Source: Cladobotryum mycophilum (lineage: Eukaryota; Ascomycota; Sordariomycetes; Hypocreales; Hypocreaceae). From it: a DNA stretch of 64,000 bases. The stretch spans positions 2,852,001 to 2,916,000 of the forward strand of contig JAVFKD010000004.1 in assembly GCA_036429605.1 (NCBI GenBank). The letters run 5' to 3'. The notes under the pieces are model-generated. The model was not told the origin of the DNA, searched no databases, and saw nothing but the letters and a program-made list of their open reading frames with translations. A program made the position numbers and the translations under genes. Shown one piece after another: positions 12,608-22,420 of the stretch. The stretch's first letter is position 1; each line of letters begins with the position of its first letter.

Positions 12608-12622
12608 TCGATCGATCGATCG
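12608..12622 (+). promoter_or_regulatory. Tandem GATC block, candidate proximal light-response element
   Basis: The 15-bp sequence TCGATCGATCGATCG holds three overlapping GATC words and is a palindrome. It lies 352 bp upstream of the frq ATG. White Collar GATA-type zinc fingers bind paired GATC/CGAT words at frq, and a proximal element near the transcribed region gives light induction in Neurospora. Binding here is inferred. Confidence 0.4.
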
Positions 12623-12666
12623 TCATCGGCCGCACAGACTTGAGAACAAGTTATTCCTCGGCGCTG

Positions 12667-12672
12667 ATGTAA
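12667..12672 (+). promoter_or_regulatory. Second start-stop uORF (ATG TAA)
   Basis: ATG TAA is followed by an A-rich run, 302 bp upstream of the frq start codon. It is the same minimal element as at 11802. Confidence 0.35.
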
Positions 12673-12765
12673 AAAAAAATAAAAAATAAAAAAAAACTCT
12701 TTCCTTCACTTTAAGCCCAAACCTCTGTCATAGTCACATTTGATCACCAGGCTGACTGTTCACTT

Positions 12766-12846
12766 ATGCTTTTAGGGAGTATAGGACCCTGGCGAGGGTG
12801 CCACCCACCACATTACGTCACTTATCGTCATCTTGCAGGACCCTAG
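12766..12846 (+). promoter_or_regulatory. 26-codon uORF in frq leader
   Basis: ATG at 12766 opens a 26-codon frame ending in TAG at 12844-12846. It begins MLLGSIGPWRGCH. It is not similar to anything I know, and it most likely acts by being translated rather than through its product. The next AUG, at 12908, encodes only MLN. Confidence 0.4.
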
Positions 12847-12962
12847 GTGATATACAAACCTCAAGACGCCAACCACCTACCAGTAGGACCTAACCGGGGA
12901 AAGAAGATGTTGAATTAAACCTCTAGAGAGACAACAACTTTTCTCTTGCTGAAATCACTTAC

Positions 12963-13103
12963 ATGATTTTACAATGCAACCGACAGATGTCAAATCTCAT
13001 GGGACACAGCTGCCGCCGCCGCCGCCTCCTCCTCCCGCACCGACGAGCCACCCTCAACATCAACATCCTCTACCCCGAAGAGTGTCTCCCGAAAATTCGG
13101 TGA
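12963..13103 (+). promoter_or_regulatory. uORF overlapping the frq start codon
   Basis: ATG at 12963 opens a 46-codon frame in the +2 frame. It runs past the frq ATG (12974) and stops at 13101-13103. A ribosome starting here cannot start FRQ at 12974, so full-length FRQ would depend on leaky scanning. Internal AUGs further down could benefit. Confidence 0.45.
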
Positions 13104-16100
13104 CGCTGCGGCATCATCAATTGGCTCGAGAAGCATCGCTGCGAGCAAGCCGCGGCTCTGCTCTCCCTAACCGGAGTCATGCGACATCTTCACCACGCCG
13201 CGACTCGTCCGGCGAGAGCTACGAGACGGGTCAAAGCGACGCGAAGAAGTGGTTCGACCAGTCCAACCAGAATCCAACGGCCACCTTTGATTCAAATGTC
13301 ATGGATGGTGAGAGCAATCTCCGATTCATATGGTGAGTTTGTCAGCTAACTTATTCGATAGTTGACCCTCCATTCTTCCAAAGAGAATCAGACTCTTCAA
13401 ACGAGGACAAATCATTCCCATACCAGCAGCTGGCGCCTCCGAAGCTGAACCCCGCGCATAGTAGTAGCGCCGATGATTATCGTAGCGTGATTGACGATCT
13501 CACGGTCGAGATTCAAAAACTCAAGGAGGAATTGAAACGCTACAAGCAAAAGGGTCCCGAGATGTTGCGAAAAGAGAAGCTGTTTGAGATCAAGATACAT
13601 GGGCTTCCCAAAAGAAAGAGACGAGAGCTGGAAACGACGCTTCGAGATTTCGCTGCGGGCCTGGGAGGCTCTCCAAATACCTCTTCCTCGCAGCGAAAGA
13701 AGTCATCAAGACATGCGACTCGAGATAACATGTACTCTGGATCAGGGTCCATGTCCATGTCGAAGCATGCGTCGTCGTCCTCGGGCTCGAATGTCAGGCC
13801 GGTCGATTCGGCATATGCGTCCATGTCGATCGGGGCCCATTCGTCTGGGACATCTCTTAACCGGCCACAGCCAGCCTCACGAACCAAGTCTTCCGATCAA
13901 AAAGTCGAGAGTTATTTGCGCGACATTCCCGAGGGTTTGTATCCAAGGCACATGGCCATGACAGAGAAGGAGAAGAAGAAGCTTGTAGTCCGACGTCTTG
14001 AGCAAATCTTCACTGGCAAGATTGCAGGACGTCATGCCCGCCGTAACCAATCAAACCGCCAATCGGGACCTAGTTTTGGGCCATGGCCTTCTGGTCCTAC
14101 CGAGATTCAATCACCGCAACAGCCACCAGTTCAGCCAATTACCCCGGCCAATGAAGCATCCAGAGAAGCCCGAATCCTTCCCCTCGAGCACCAATCTGGA
14201 CAGACGGGTAAAAAAAGCAGGTCTCAGGATATGGGCTCGACGTCCAATTCCAACGGCGATCAGACCGAGTCCGGTGGAAATGGTAATGGTAACGGAAATG
14301 GCAGCGGTAGCGGCAGCGGCAACGGCAACGGCAACGGCAGTGGCAACGGTAGTGGCAACGGCTCGGGTACGAATCCCTCTCCTCCTATGCCAGCTCTACC
14401 AGAGCAGCGACCGACCCGGCCAAAAGACCTTGACCCCGATCGCGTTCAGATTCCGTCCGAGAACATGGAGTACATTAGGCATTTAGGCCTTGTACCTCCC
14501 GAGCTCATTCCTCCCTCCAATCGCATCAGTCATGATTTCCAGGTAGACCCAGAAGGATGGGTGTATTTGAATTTGCTCTGCAATATGGCCCAGCTACACA
14601 TTATGAATGTCACCCCGGATTTTGTGCGTACCGCAGTTACCGAGATGAGCGCGAAATTCCAGCTCTCGCCCGACGGCCGCAAGATTCGCTGGCGGGGCGG
14701 AACCGAAGGCACCAGGTTTAGTAGCGACAGCTCAGGGGATAATTCGCAACGCAGCCCGGAAACCGACGACACTGAGCTCTCCAAGGACGAGGCGCGCAAG
14801 CGGCAGAAGACGACGGGTCGTTCCACGGGCGACGACATTCAATCCGGAAGCTCAGGAAAAAACCTGTCGAATTTCAGACCACAGGTTTCCGGCTCATCGG
14901 AGAGCTTTCACTACAAACCCCTCTTTGTCCATAACGGTTCGCCTAACGAGCAGCTGTCGGTTGAGGACGATACCTTGTCTTCCTTTGGGCCCGTCGAAGA
15001 AAGCAACAACGGCGAGTCAAGATGGGACCAAAGCGGGTCTGGTGCATCAAACCGCCGCAAACGACGCCACGACGGAGCCATCATTTATTATAGCGGCGCT
15101 CCATTCTGTACCGATTTGTCTGGAGACCCTGGAGACGCGTCTCCGGTGACCTATATGCTGTCAAGCGGCAAGGAACGGCCTGATACGCCCGCGCATTTTG
15201 CTCGTCCCTTGGTTCTGCGTTCGGAATCCGGATCCTCGTTGGTTCGCCGACCGCTGAGTGACATGGACCTCCGAATTGCACCTAGTTCGAAAATGGAGGT
15301 TGATGGTGGTAATTTTGCAACCGAGTCCGATGACGACGACGATAATGTCAGTGAATTCAACTGGGAGTTTCCTTGGTGCAACGAGCAGCAGTTCATTGAA
15401 GTTCGCCCACTTGAGCCCTGTGGGCTTGGTGGAGTCTTACCCGAGGATCACTTCATGGTCATTGTGACGACCAAGCGATCGAAACAAGATGCCAAAAACA
15501 TTTCTCCCGAACAGTTGCAGCGCTGTTTGTCGGAGGACGCCACAGATGGCATCATCACACGCCTGGCTACAATGTCAACATCTTCGCCTCGGCCCATGAT
15601 GCCGCGACCAGCAAAATGCGGTGGCGTGTCCAACATCGAGATTGAGTATGTATCAGGTCGGATCAAGCGATTGGCACCCGTGCCGCTCCCTCCCCCAGCC
15701 ATCTTCTTCCCGCCCTTCAGTATGGATTCATGGTCCGAGGATGAGGAATTTGGATCCGAAAATGACGATGGTCTTCCGTCTTCGGAAGAGTTTATGAGTC
15801 GCCGAGCGAACCCCCATCAGTCTGACGACTACCCTGACGGGGTGGATTTAAGCAGTGGCGATGAGGACGGCGAGGATCTCGACGATGAAGCCGACATTCA
15901 GCAGCTCTACAGAAAGCAAGAGAGCGAGGGCGAGGCAGGCTCTGCGGACGGAAAGATTCGGCCTTCGAGCGGTAGTACCCAGGCGGCGGCAGGGACAGTT
16001 CGTGGGAGAAGCAATAGCGCGAGTGCGGAGAGGATGCTTCGACCTGGTGGAAGTTCTGCTGCCACTGTAGGCGGTGTTGGGAGTGAATGCAGCAGCTCCG

Positions 16101-16114
16101 ATGACAGCAGTTGA
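12974..16114 (+). CDS. frq: FREQUENCY, central circadian clock protein
   Basis: FRQ is the negative element of the fungal clock. It binds FRH and casein kinase 1 and represses the White Collar complex. Exons 12974-13307 and 13362-16114 give 1028 residues (Neurospora FRQ has 989). The splice joins NVMD to VDPPFF, a conserved FRQ junction. Seen in order: a proline-rich N-terminus; [16 protein letters not shown] (about 85-100); a coiled coil from Val154 ([19 protein letters not shown]); [12 protein letters not shown]; a Gly-Asn/Gly-Ser run near 417-447; [15 protein letters not shown] (about 503), in the region that recruits CK1; a basic nuclear signal ARKRQKTTG (about 589); [13 protein letters not shown] (about 775), near where FRH binds in Neurospora; and an acidic, PEST-like C-terminus. 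Met110, at the end of exon 1, could start a short form. Expect phosphorylation-controlled stability. Confidence 0.96.
14271..14370 (+). repeat. Gly-Asn / Gly-Ser coding repeat inside frq
   Basis: About 100 bp of hexamer-like repeats (ggtaac / ggcagc variants) encode an alternating Gly-Asn and Gly-Ser tract. Codons vary, so selection may act on the protein as well as on slippage. Repeats of this kind tend to vary in length between strains. Confidence 0.85.
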
Positions 16115-17092
16115 AATTTGCTCAGTCACTAAGGTGTGCGATTTTGACTCTTACTTGTTTGAGAAAGGATCATCACTGTGGTGGGACCGGGTTTCGCTGC
16201 ACACGCGGTCACTATGAATCGATTCACTATTGGTCTCAAGATATAATGGGGACGGGCGCTTTCGGCAAAGTCGACAAGGGTTTGGATGCCGGTGGATGGA
16301 TTGTCCTTTTCAGGCTCAAACGTCATCTTTTTTCCCCCTTTAACCTGTTTTCTTGGAATTAGTTATGTTTTTATTTTACTTTGCATCAAGCCCGGCGTTT
16401 TAAGGTTGTTTCAAAAACGAGAGCTTGAGATTCCCCGGGCGAGCGATTACCTTTATTTCAAGTTTTGCCGAACCATTGCGGGAGGGCACGCGATTTACGA
16501 GGATGGGAGGTTCAGTGTTATGATAGTAATACGAACGAGGCACACAGACTGTACTCGGCCATGATTAGAGAAAGACAGATTTGGATTTAGTAGCATTTTA
16601 CTTTTATATCAATTTTGGTTGCTTTGCCTCGGATCTGATGAGATGTGATTGATGTATTGATTACTTGGCTGTTTTGGGTGCCCAGATAAATGCTAGTAGA
16701 TGACTTTTAGCGCTGGTGATGCGGGATGCACCCAAGACAATGACACTATGCGTAAAATGCTACTTAATCAAGGGAATTGTCTAGAACTTTGGTATTACCA
16801 CGGAAGGGATGCACACCAAAACTAGTAATCTTCTCCATGCATAGAGTCAGCGACGTGCAAAACGATACTGCATGCGGCTGTGAAAGTACAGAAACCACGT
16901 GATGCGGGCCGCAGCATCGCATCATCGTTGGTGCCTCTAGATTGTAAACGAGGATTGCTTCCCAACGCCATCATTGTTCAATCCATTTCATCAGCGTCGC
17001 ATTGTCCTTGTGGAGAAGCAGTATTTGCGTTTTGTTTGATGACCTGTTGATATTGACAGCTCCGACACTGTGTAACGAGTTCCGCCGTGAAA
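16115..17092. other. frq 3' flank and upstream region of prenylcysteine lyase gene
   Basis: No gene is seen. In Neurospora an antisense frq transcript (qrf) starts in the corresponding position. Nothing in this sequence proves or excludes one. T-rich patches near 16325-16365 and 16590-16620 could serve 3' end formation. Confidence 0.4.
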
Positions 17093-18978
17093 ATGCGCTT
17101 ACAGTTGGGCCCTGCTTGGGCCGCGTGTTTGCTGATTGCTGGGCAAGCCGCGTCGGGGAAGAAGACGGCTACGAAAGCCAAAAATATTGCCATTATTGGT
17201 GAGTTGAATCAATGGCGATAATGATGATATGATATGAGATGGATTTTGATGAAATAAAGTGGAATATGGATGAATCAACGACGCTAACTAGATGACAAGG
17301 AGCCGGAGCTGCTGGCTCATCGGCGGCATATCACCTGCGACAGTTTGCCGAAGAAGAAGGCGTAGCTGTTAATGTCACAATCTTTGAAAAGACGGATCAT
17401 ATTGGCGGTCGAACCATCACGGTGAATGCGTTTAATGATCCGCTCCAAGCTATTGAGCTCGGCGCGTCCATCTTTGTCAAGATCAACCATGTGCTCTACA
17501 ACGCCACACAGAAGTTTGACCTGTCCCTTGGCGGGATGAGCATCAAGAGCAAAGATGACATTACGGCCATCTGGGACGGCAAGAACTTTGTCTTTCAGTC
17601 AACGGACGCAACGTCCTGGTGGTGGGACGTGAGTAAGATGTGGTGGCGATACGGCACCTCGCCGTACTGGGCCAACAAGCTTGTCAACGAGGTTGTCGGC
17701 AAGTTCTTGAAGCTTTATGAGGCGCCTTATTTCCCGTTCAGATCGCTTACGGCGAGAGCTTACGAGTTGGACCTGGTGAGCGTCACGGCTTTGACTGGAG
17801 AGCAGTGGCTCGCACAGAACAAGGTGAGAAAGACGGACCCGTTCACGTGAGACGAGGGGCTAACTCTAGAAAGATTGATGCCAAATTCTCTCGTGAGATT
17901 ATACAAGCTGCTACGAGGGTCAACTATGCATCAAACTTGGCTTATATCCACGGACTGGAAACCATGGTGAGTCCTTTGTGTGCACGCCAATGATTCGGAA
18001 TGTAGTACTGAAAAAAAAAAGGTCTCATTTGCTACGGATGGAGCTGTTGCTGTAGAAGGTGGAAACTGGCGAATCTTCAAGCACATGCTCGATGACAGCA
18101 AAGCTGCCGTGTACCGAAACACCAGCGTTACATCCATCTCATTTGCAAAGGAAGAACAACCGGGCTCGTCACCAAAATACCTGCTTTCGACAAAGGAATC
18201 CGGCGTGTCGACGTCTTCGACAGAAGAGTACCCCGCAGAGTTTGATGATGTGATTATTGCTTCGCCTTGGCAGTTTAGCAACATTGACGCGGCCGATGTC
18301 ATCAAGTTCCACATCGAGGAGATTCCGTACACAAAGCTACACGTCACACTATTCGCATCACCTTTCAAGCTACGTGCCGAATTCTTCAAGCTGGCACCGG
18401 GAAGCCAGGCGCCCAGTAACGTGTACACCACTCTTGCCGAGGACGAGCAGCCCATGAAGGGCGCCGAGGGTGTTGGCCAAACGGGATTCTACTCAATCAG
18501 CACGCTCAGAACCGCGACCAACCCCAAGACACAGCAGTCGGAGTTTGTGTACAAGATCTTCTCGGCTGAAGAGGTCACCGTCGAGTTTTTGTCCGACATG
18601 CTCGGTGTGGATGTACCCGAGACGTTTACGACAGTGAAGCAAGAGGGAGACGCACCAACGAATGTGGAGGCAATTTCTTGGTACTACCCGCACTGGTTCT
18701 ACTCGTACCCCATGGAGCTACCCCGGGTGACGTTTCAAGATCCGATTATTGGAAGCGGACTTTACTACACATCGGGCATTGAGAGTTTTATATCGACGAT
18801 GGAGACGAGTGCTCTGATGGGGATGAATGTAGCTAGGCTGATTGTGGATGACCTGGCTGGCATTCATCGGGAGGAGGTTGAGACCCCAACCAAGGAGGGG
18901 GAGATGGATCGAAGCTTGGGGGGTACAACAAAAGAAGTTGGGGAACGAAAAGGAGGGGGTGAGCCGGGCGAACTCTAA
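17093..18978 (+). CDS. Prenylcysteine oxidase / lyase (farnesylcysteine lyase)
   Basis: This FAD-dependent thioether oxidase breaks free prenylcysteine, left after turnover of prenylated proteins, into cysteine and a prenyl aldehyde. In fungi it is expected in the secretory or vacuolar lumen. Exons 17093-17198, 17300-17823, 17874-17966 and 18022-18978 give 559 residues. A signal peptide (MRLQLGPAWAACLLIAGQAA) precedes the FAD motif IAIIGAGAAGSSAAYHLRQF, then FEKTDHIGGRTITV, a second dinucleotide-binding hallmark. QAIELGASIFV and the region GNWRIFKHMLDDSKAAVY fit the prenylcysteine lyase domain, and the C-terminus has LYYTSGIESFISTMETSALMGMN. Intron 2 ends at ctagaaag and intron 3 at an A10-G acceptor. 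The tail after about 520 is charged and low complexity. Confidence 0.9.
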
Positions 18979-19679
18979 AATGGGGTAGTTTATGATGGGC
19001 GAGTCTAGTTTGATATTGGGGGCCCCGAGGAGTTGGTTGTTATCTGTCTGGTGGTGTTGTTCAGCTGGTCAAGGAGAGATGAGGCTGCATGGTACTGATT
19101 GGATCTGCAGATTGATTTCATTTAATCGCTTGGTTCTTGCAGGCGTAGATGCAGATGCAAAGTTGAGAGAAGGGGAGATGCATTATACATATACGAGGAG
19201 GCAAAAAAGCAATCAAGGAAATGGTTTGGATGGGTAGGACAACAGATTGTTGAGAAGCCATGGTATTACGATGAGTGAGTGAGTGAGTGAGCTACAGCTT
19301 GTACACAGTCTGGGGTTACAGGGCATGAATAGATTGAAACCGGGGAAGCAAGGGATTTCGTTTAAAGCCACAGCTATAGGCGTAGGTAGGCGTGCGCTGG
19401 TGTGTAGGCGTGCGACCTTGTTGTACCCTTGGGGTCGATGTGTAGATCCATGGATTGCACTAGAGAGCGTTCGGCAGTTGTTGTTCTTGTTCCTTGTTTT
19501 TTTTTGGTTAAATATTCCTCCTCAACTCCTGTAGCTAGCCAGCCCTATCACATCATCTTCTTATCGCTAATGCTACAGCGAGCGGCTTGGTTCCCCTCCA
19601 AAGGCTCCAAGTTTCATTGTTTACCCCACTTGCGCCCAGACACGCCTAGAGGGGTTGGGGTGTTTGGGGGGTATTGGGG

Positions 19680-19742
19680 GTGTTGGTGTTGGTGTTGGTG
19701 CTGGTGTTGGTGCTGGTGTTGGTGCTGGTGTTGGTGCTGGTG
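19680..19742 (+). repeat. 12-bp minisatellite (GGTGTTGGTGCT)
   Basis: About four copies of a 12-mer follow two hexamer half-units (ggtgtt). All six frames are open because the period is a multiple of three, so the apparent peptides (GVGA, CWCW) are an artefact of the repeat. It lies about 700 bp past the end of the prenylcysteine lyase gene. Confidence 0.9.
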
Positions 19743-21125
19743 TACAAAAGCAGAAGCAGGCCATGCCCTGTGAGAAGTGGGAAAGGGTAAGAGAGTGTGA
19801 GGGCCAAGCAATGTTTTGGGAGGAGGGTCTGGATCGCGAACGGGACCAGGGGAGGGGAGACAAGACTGTGACTAAGAGGGTTTGATTCAGAGTACTACAG
19901 CAAAGCAGCTTCTATACCCAATATGCTCTAGACTTGCAGCAGTGGAGAGGAAGGGGGGTTGGTTGGGGGGCGTACACTTTTTTTTTTGGAGGTTTTGGAG
20001 GGTTTGTTAGAGGGCAAAGGATGGAAGGGAGATGGATACCTTGGAATACCTGAGATGCATGTACATGTGAAGCTATTCTCTGCCGTCATTTTGAACTCCA
20101 ATGAGCTTTGTGTACTTGTGCTTTGTGCGACGTATGAGTAGACTAAGGCATTGGATGCATGCAGTGGTGCAGGCAGGGAGGGGAGGTGAGTTGCGGTCAG
20201 TGTGTTCTCGGGGTATCAACTCGCTGGAGCTTTGGATGATTACAATTTACGGTGGTAATTCGGCTTCTGAGGTTGAAGCATCCATTAATATGATTATTGT
20301 TTGTATTACCAAAGCATGACTTGTGTGTGATGCAGTTCAAAAAGCGTTGAGTGCTGAGTGCTGAGTGTACTCGGTAAGGCATGGCATAGCATAGCAAGGC
20401 AAGGGAAGCCTACCCTGAGTACGGAGTACTACTACAAGTATACTGACCCATTCTCTCTGGCTTGTGGTAGCAGTGCTTGGCCAAGTCTTCCCTTTTTCGT
20501 CTTGGTTCATTTCAGGGTCCTGTTCATCCATTCTTGTCCCCCCGCCGCCGGACGGGACGGATAGGTAGGTAGGTTAGGTAGGCAGAACAAAGAGGACCAG
20601 TAGAAGAAAAATTCGGTCTACTGCCCTGAAAACGGAACGTTGGATGGGAACGCAGCAGCAGGGCAGACAGTCAGTTGAGTCTTGTGACTGACGAAAAAAA
20701 AAAGAGGGAAAAAAAAGAAAGAAAACAAGGGTCCGAGCGAAACGGCGCACCGAAAGAGCATCCCTACGTGCATGGTGCTGATGATGCATGGTTTGGTTGG
20801 CTGTGCTTTATCCCTTGATTGGGGAATTTTTATTTTTATTTTATTGTAATTTATTTTAATTTTAATTTTTACTTGTAGTCGTAATAAACAGACGGACATT
20901 GGACATTGGACCATGCCATGTCTGTTTCTCTATATGTGTGCATGTTTCATCCCACGGCGATGGCGGGATCCTCTTTTTTGTTTCTTTTTGGGACAGAAAA
21001 CTCGGCGAACCACGTGCAAACAGGGGGGGGGGGACTTTGTAAAAATTGGAAAAAATAATACATGCATCTCCAAAAATTATATCAAATCAGAGACCACGTG
21101 GGTCCATATTTTTTACGATAAGACT

Positions 21126-21168
21126 GGTTTAGATGATAATAAAAAAGATTTTCTTTACCATCTAAACC
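21126..21168. repeat. 10-bp inverted repeat with 23-nt spacer
   Basis: GGTTTAGATG at 21126-21135 is the exact reverse complement of CATCTAAACC at 21159-21168. The spacer is A/T-rich. It could form a weak hairpin or be a binding site for a dimer. No gene lies next to it. Confidence 0.5.
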
Positions 21169-22420
21169 CGAGATGAATGAACACACAGAGAGAGAGTTGA
21201 TGAGTCCAGTCCGAGCAAAAACAGAAGAGACAGAGATGGACCCAGTTCTCAGACATATTCATTACGGCATCAGCGACGGGTTTTACGTACGAAGAATGTT
21301 TGATGCATCTCTCACCCCCTCCGGAAACGGAAAAAAGAAGACGTGATTCATTATGTATCTTTTTCATGTATCCATGAGCTTTTTTTCTTCCTTCTCTTGG
21401 TCATGTTGTGGTTTTCATTACGAGGTTTGCGTGTCTGTTGAATCGACTTACGTACTCGCTTTCTGCTGTGTTGTTGGGGAAGATGAAGAAAATGGATGAG
21501 AAATACATAATATATACCGGGTTCCAGGGTTTCATACGGAGTACGGAACATGCAACCACCTCCACCTCCACCTCCGTATCATGGATGCTTCCGATTTCGG
21601 GAGGGCGGCTTAACCTGAAGCTGACAAAACGGACGGAACTTGAGAGAGATCCCAAAGGCTCAACAAGAACAAGACAAAGCTCCGGCATCTGTCGGCATCT
21701 GCCGGGCTAGAACTCTGATGCCCAAAGCTCACACACAACAAAATGCACCCAAAGTTTTCAAGGGGGGGGTTATCTTACCAGGAACCATTTTGGCAACAAA
21801 AGATCCGGAAACAAAACCTTTTTTTAGGGCCGCCTTTTTTTAGACATGCCTTGCCTTGCCTTGCCTTAGTTTGACTGAGGTAAAAGGGGAGGAAGAAGAG
21901 AGGAAGAAAAAGAAGAAGAAGACTAAGAAGGGGGTTTGTCCATTTTAGACATCCATCGTGTTCCCTCCCCCCAGACCGTAATTTCGTACAATCACCCAAT
22001 TTGCAAAACAATTTGCATACATGCCGAAAGCTATATTACCTTGCTTCTGCTGTTATCCGTCTGTATTCCTCCCTTCCCTCCCTCGCTCATCCCGTCTCTC
22101 CGTCCCCTGTGTGTGCTTTGCCCATTTATAAACCTCCCAGTTCCTGATCTCTCTCCCCTCCCTCCCTTCGCTCTCACAGTCTCAAACATCCTCTTTTTTA
22201 CCCTGCCTAGTGTAAAGAAACGAGCAACGTTTGGACATTTCATGAATCAAGCTTGTCTTATCAGACAAGAGACCCATTTAAAACAATTGCATCTTTGATA
22301 ACGAAAACTTTCATTCTTGCACCAAGCTTTTCCAGACAACCCCCCGGTTCTTCCGTTGGCCATAATAGGATTTATAATACGAGCAAACACAAATCACCAA
22401 CAGAAAAAGGAACTTCCGCA

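Larger units (their letters stand above)
11401..12973 (+). promoter_or_regulatory. Probable long 5' leader of frq with uORFs
   Basis: From about 11500 the sequence becomes CT-rich, with tracts such as ctttttttttttttttctt and long C/T blocks to 11800, as at fungal transcription starts. From there to the frq ATG lie several short AUG frames: ATG-TAA at 11802 and 12667, a 26-codon uORF at 12766-12846, MLN at 12908 and a uORF overlapping the frq start at 12963. Neurospora frq likewise has a leader over 1 kb with several uORFs that tune translation. Introns in the leader are possible but were not resolved. Confidence 0.5.
18979..22420. other. Long intergenic region with simple repeats
   Basis: There is no supported gene in 3.4 kb. 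It holds a 12-bp minisatellite at 19680-19742, a G11 run near 21024, a CCTTG pentamer repeat (about 21848-21867), AT-rich DNA at 20825-20885, the 9-mer TACGGAGTA at 20420 and 21535, and a 10-bp inverted repeat at 21126-21168. The last 300 bp are CT-rich and probably form the promoter of the downstream PLP enzyme gene. Confidence 0.5.

Noticed and set aside
13487..16114. Start of FRQ at an internal codon near 13487
   Set aside because: The upstream exon (12974-13307) joins in frame and carries conserved FRQ N-terminal sequence; the codon at 13487 is GTG inside the coiled coil.
19429..19885. Frames through the minisatellite (poly-GVGA, poly-CW, poly-QH)
   Set aside because: Open only because the repeat period is a multiple of three.
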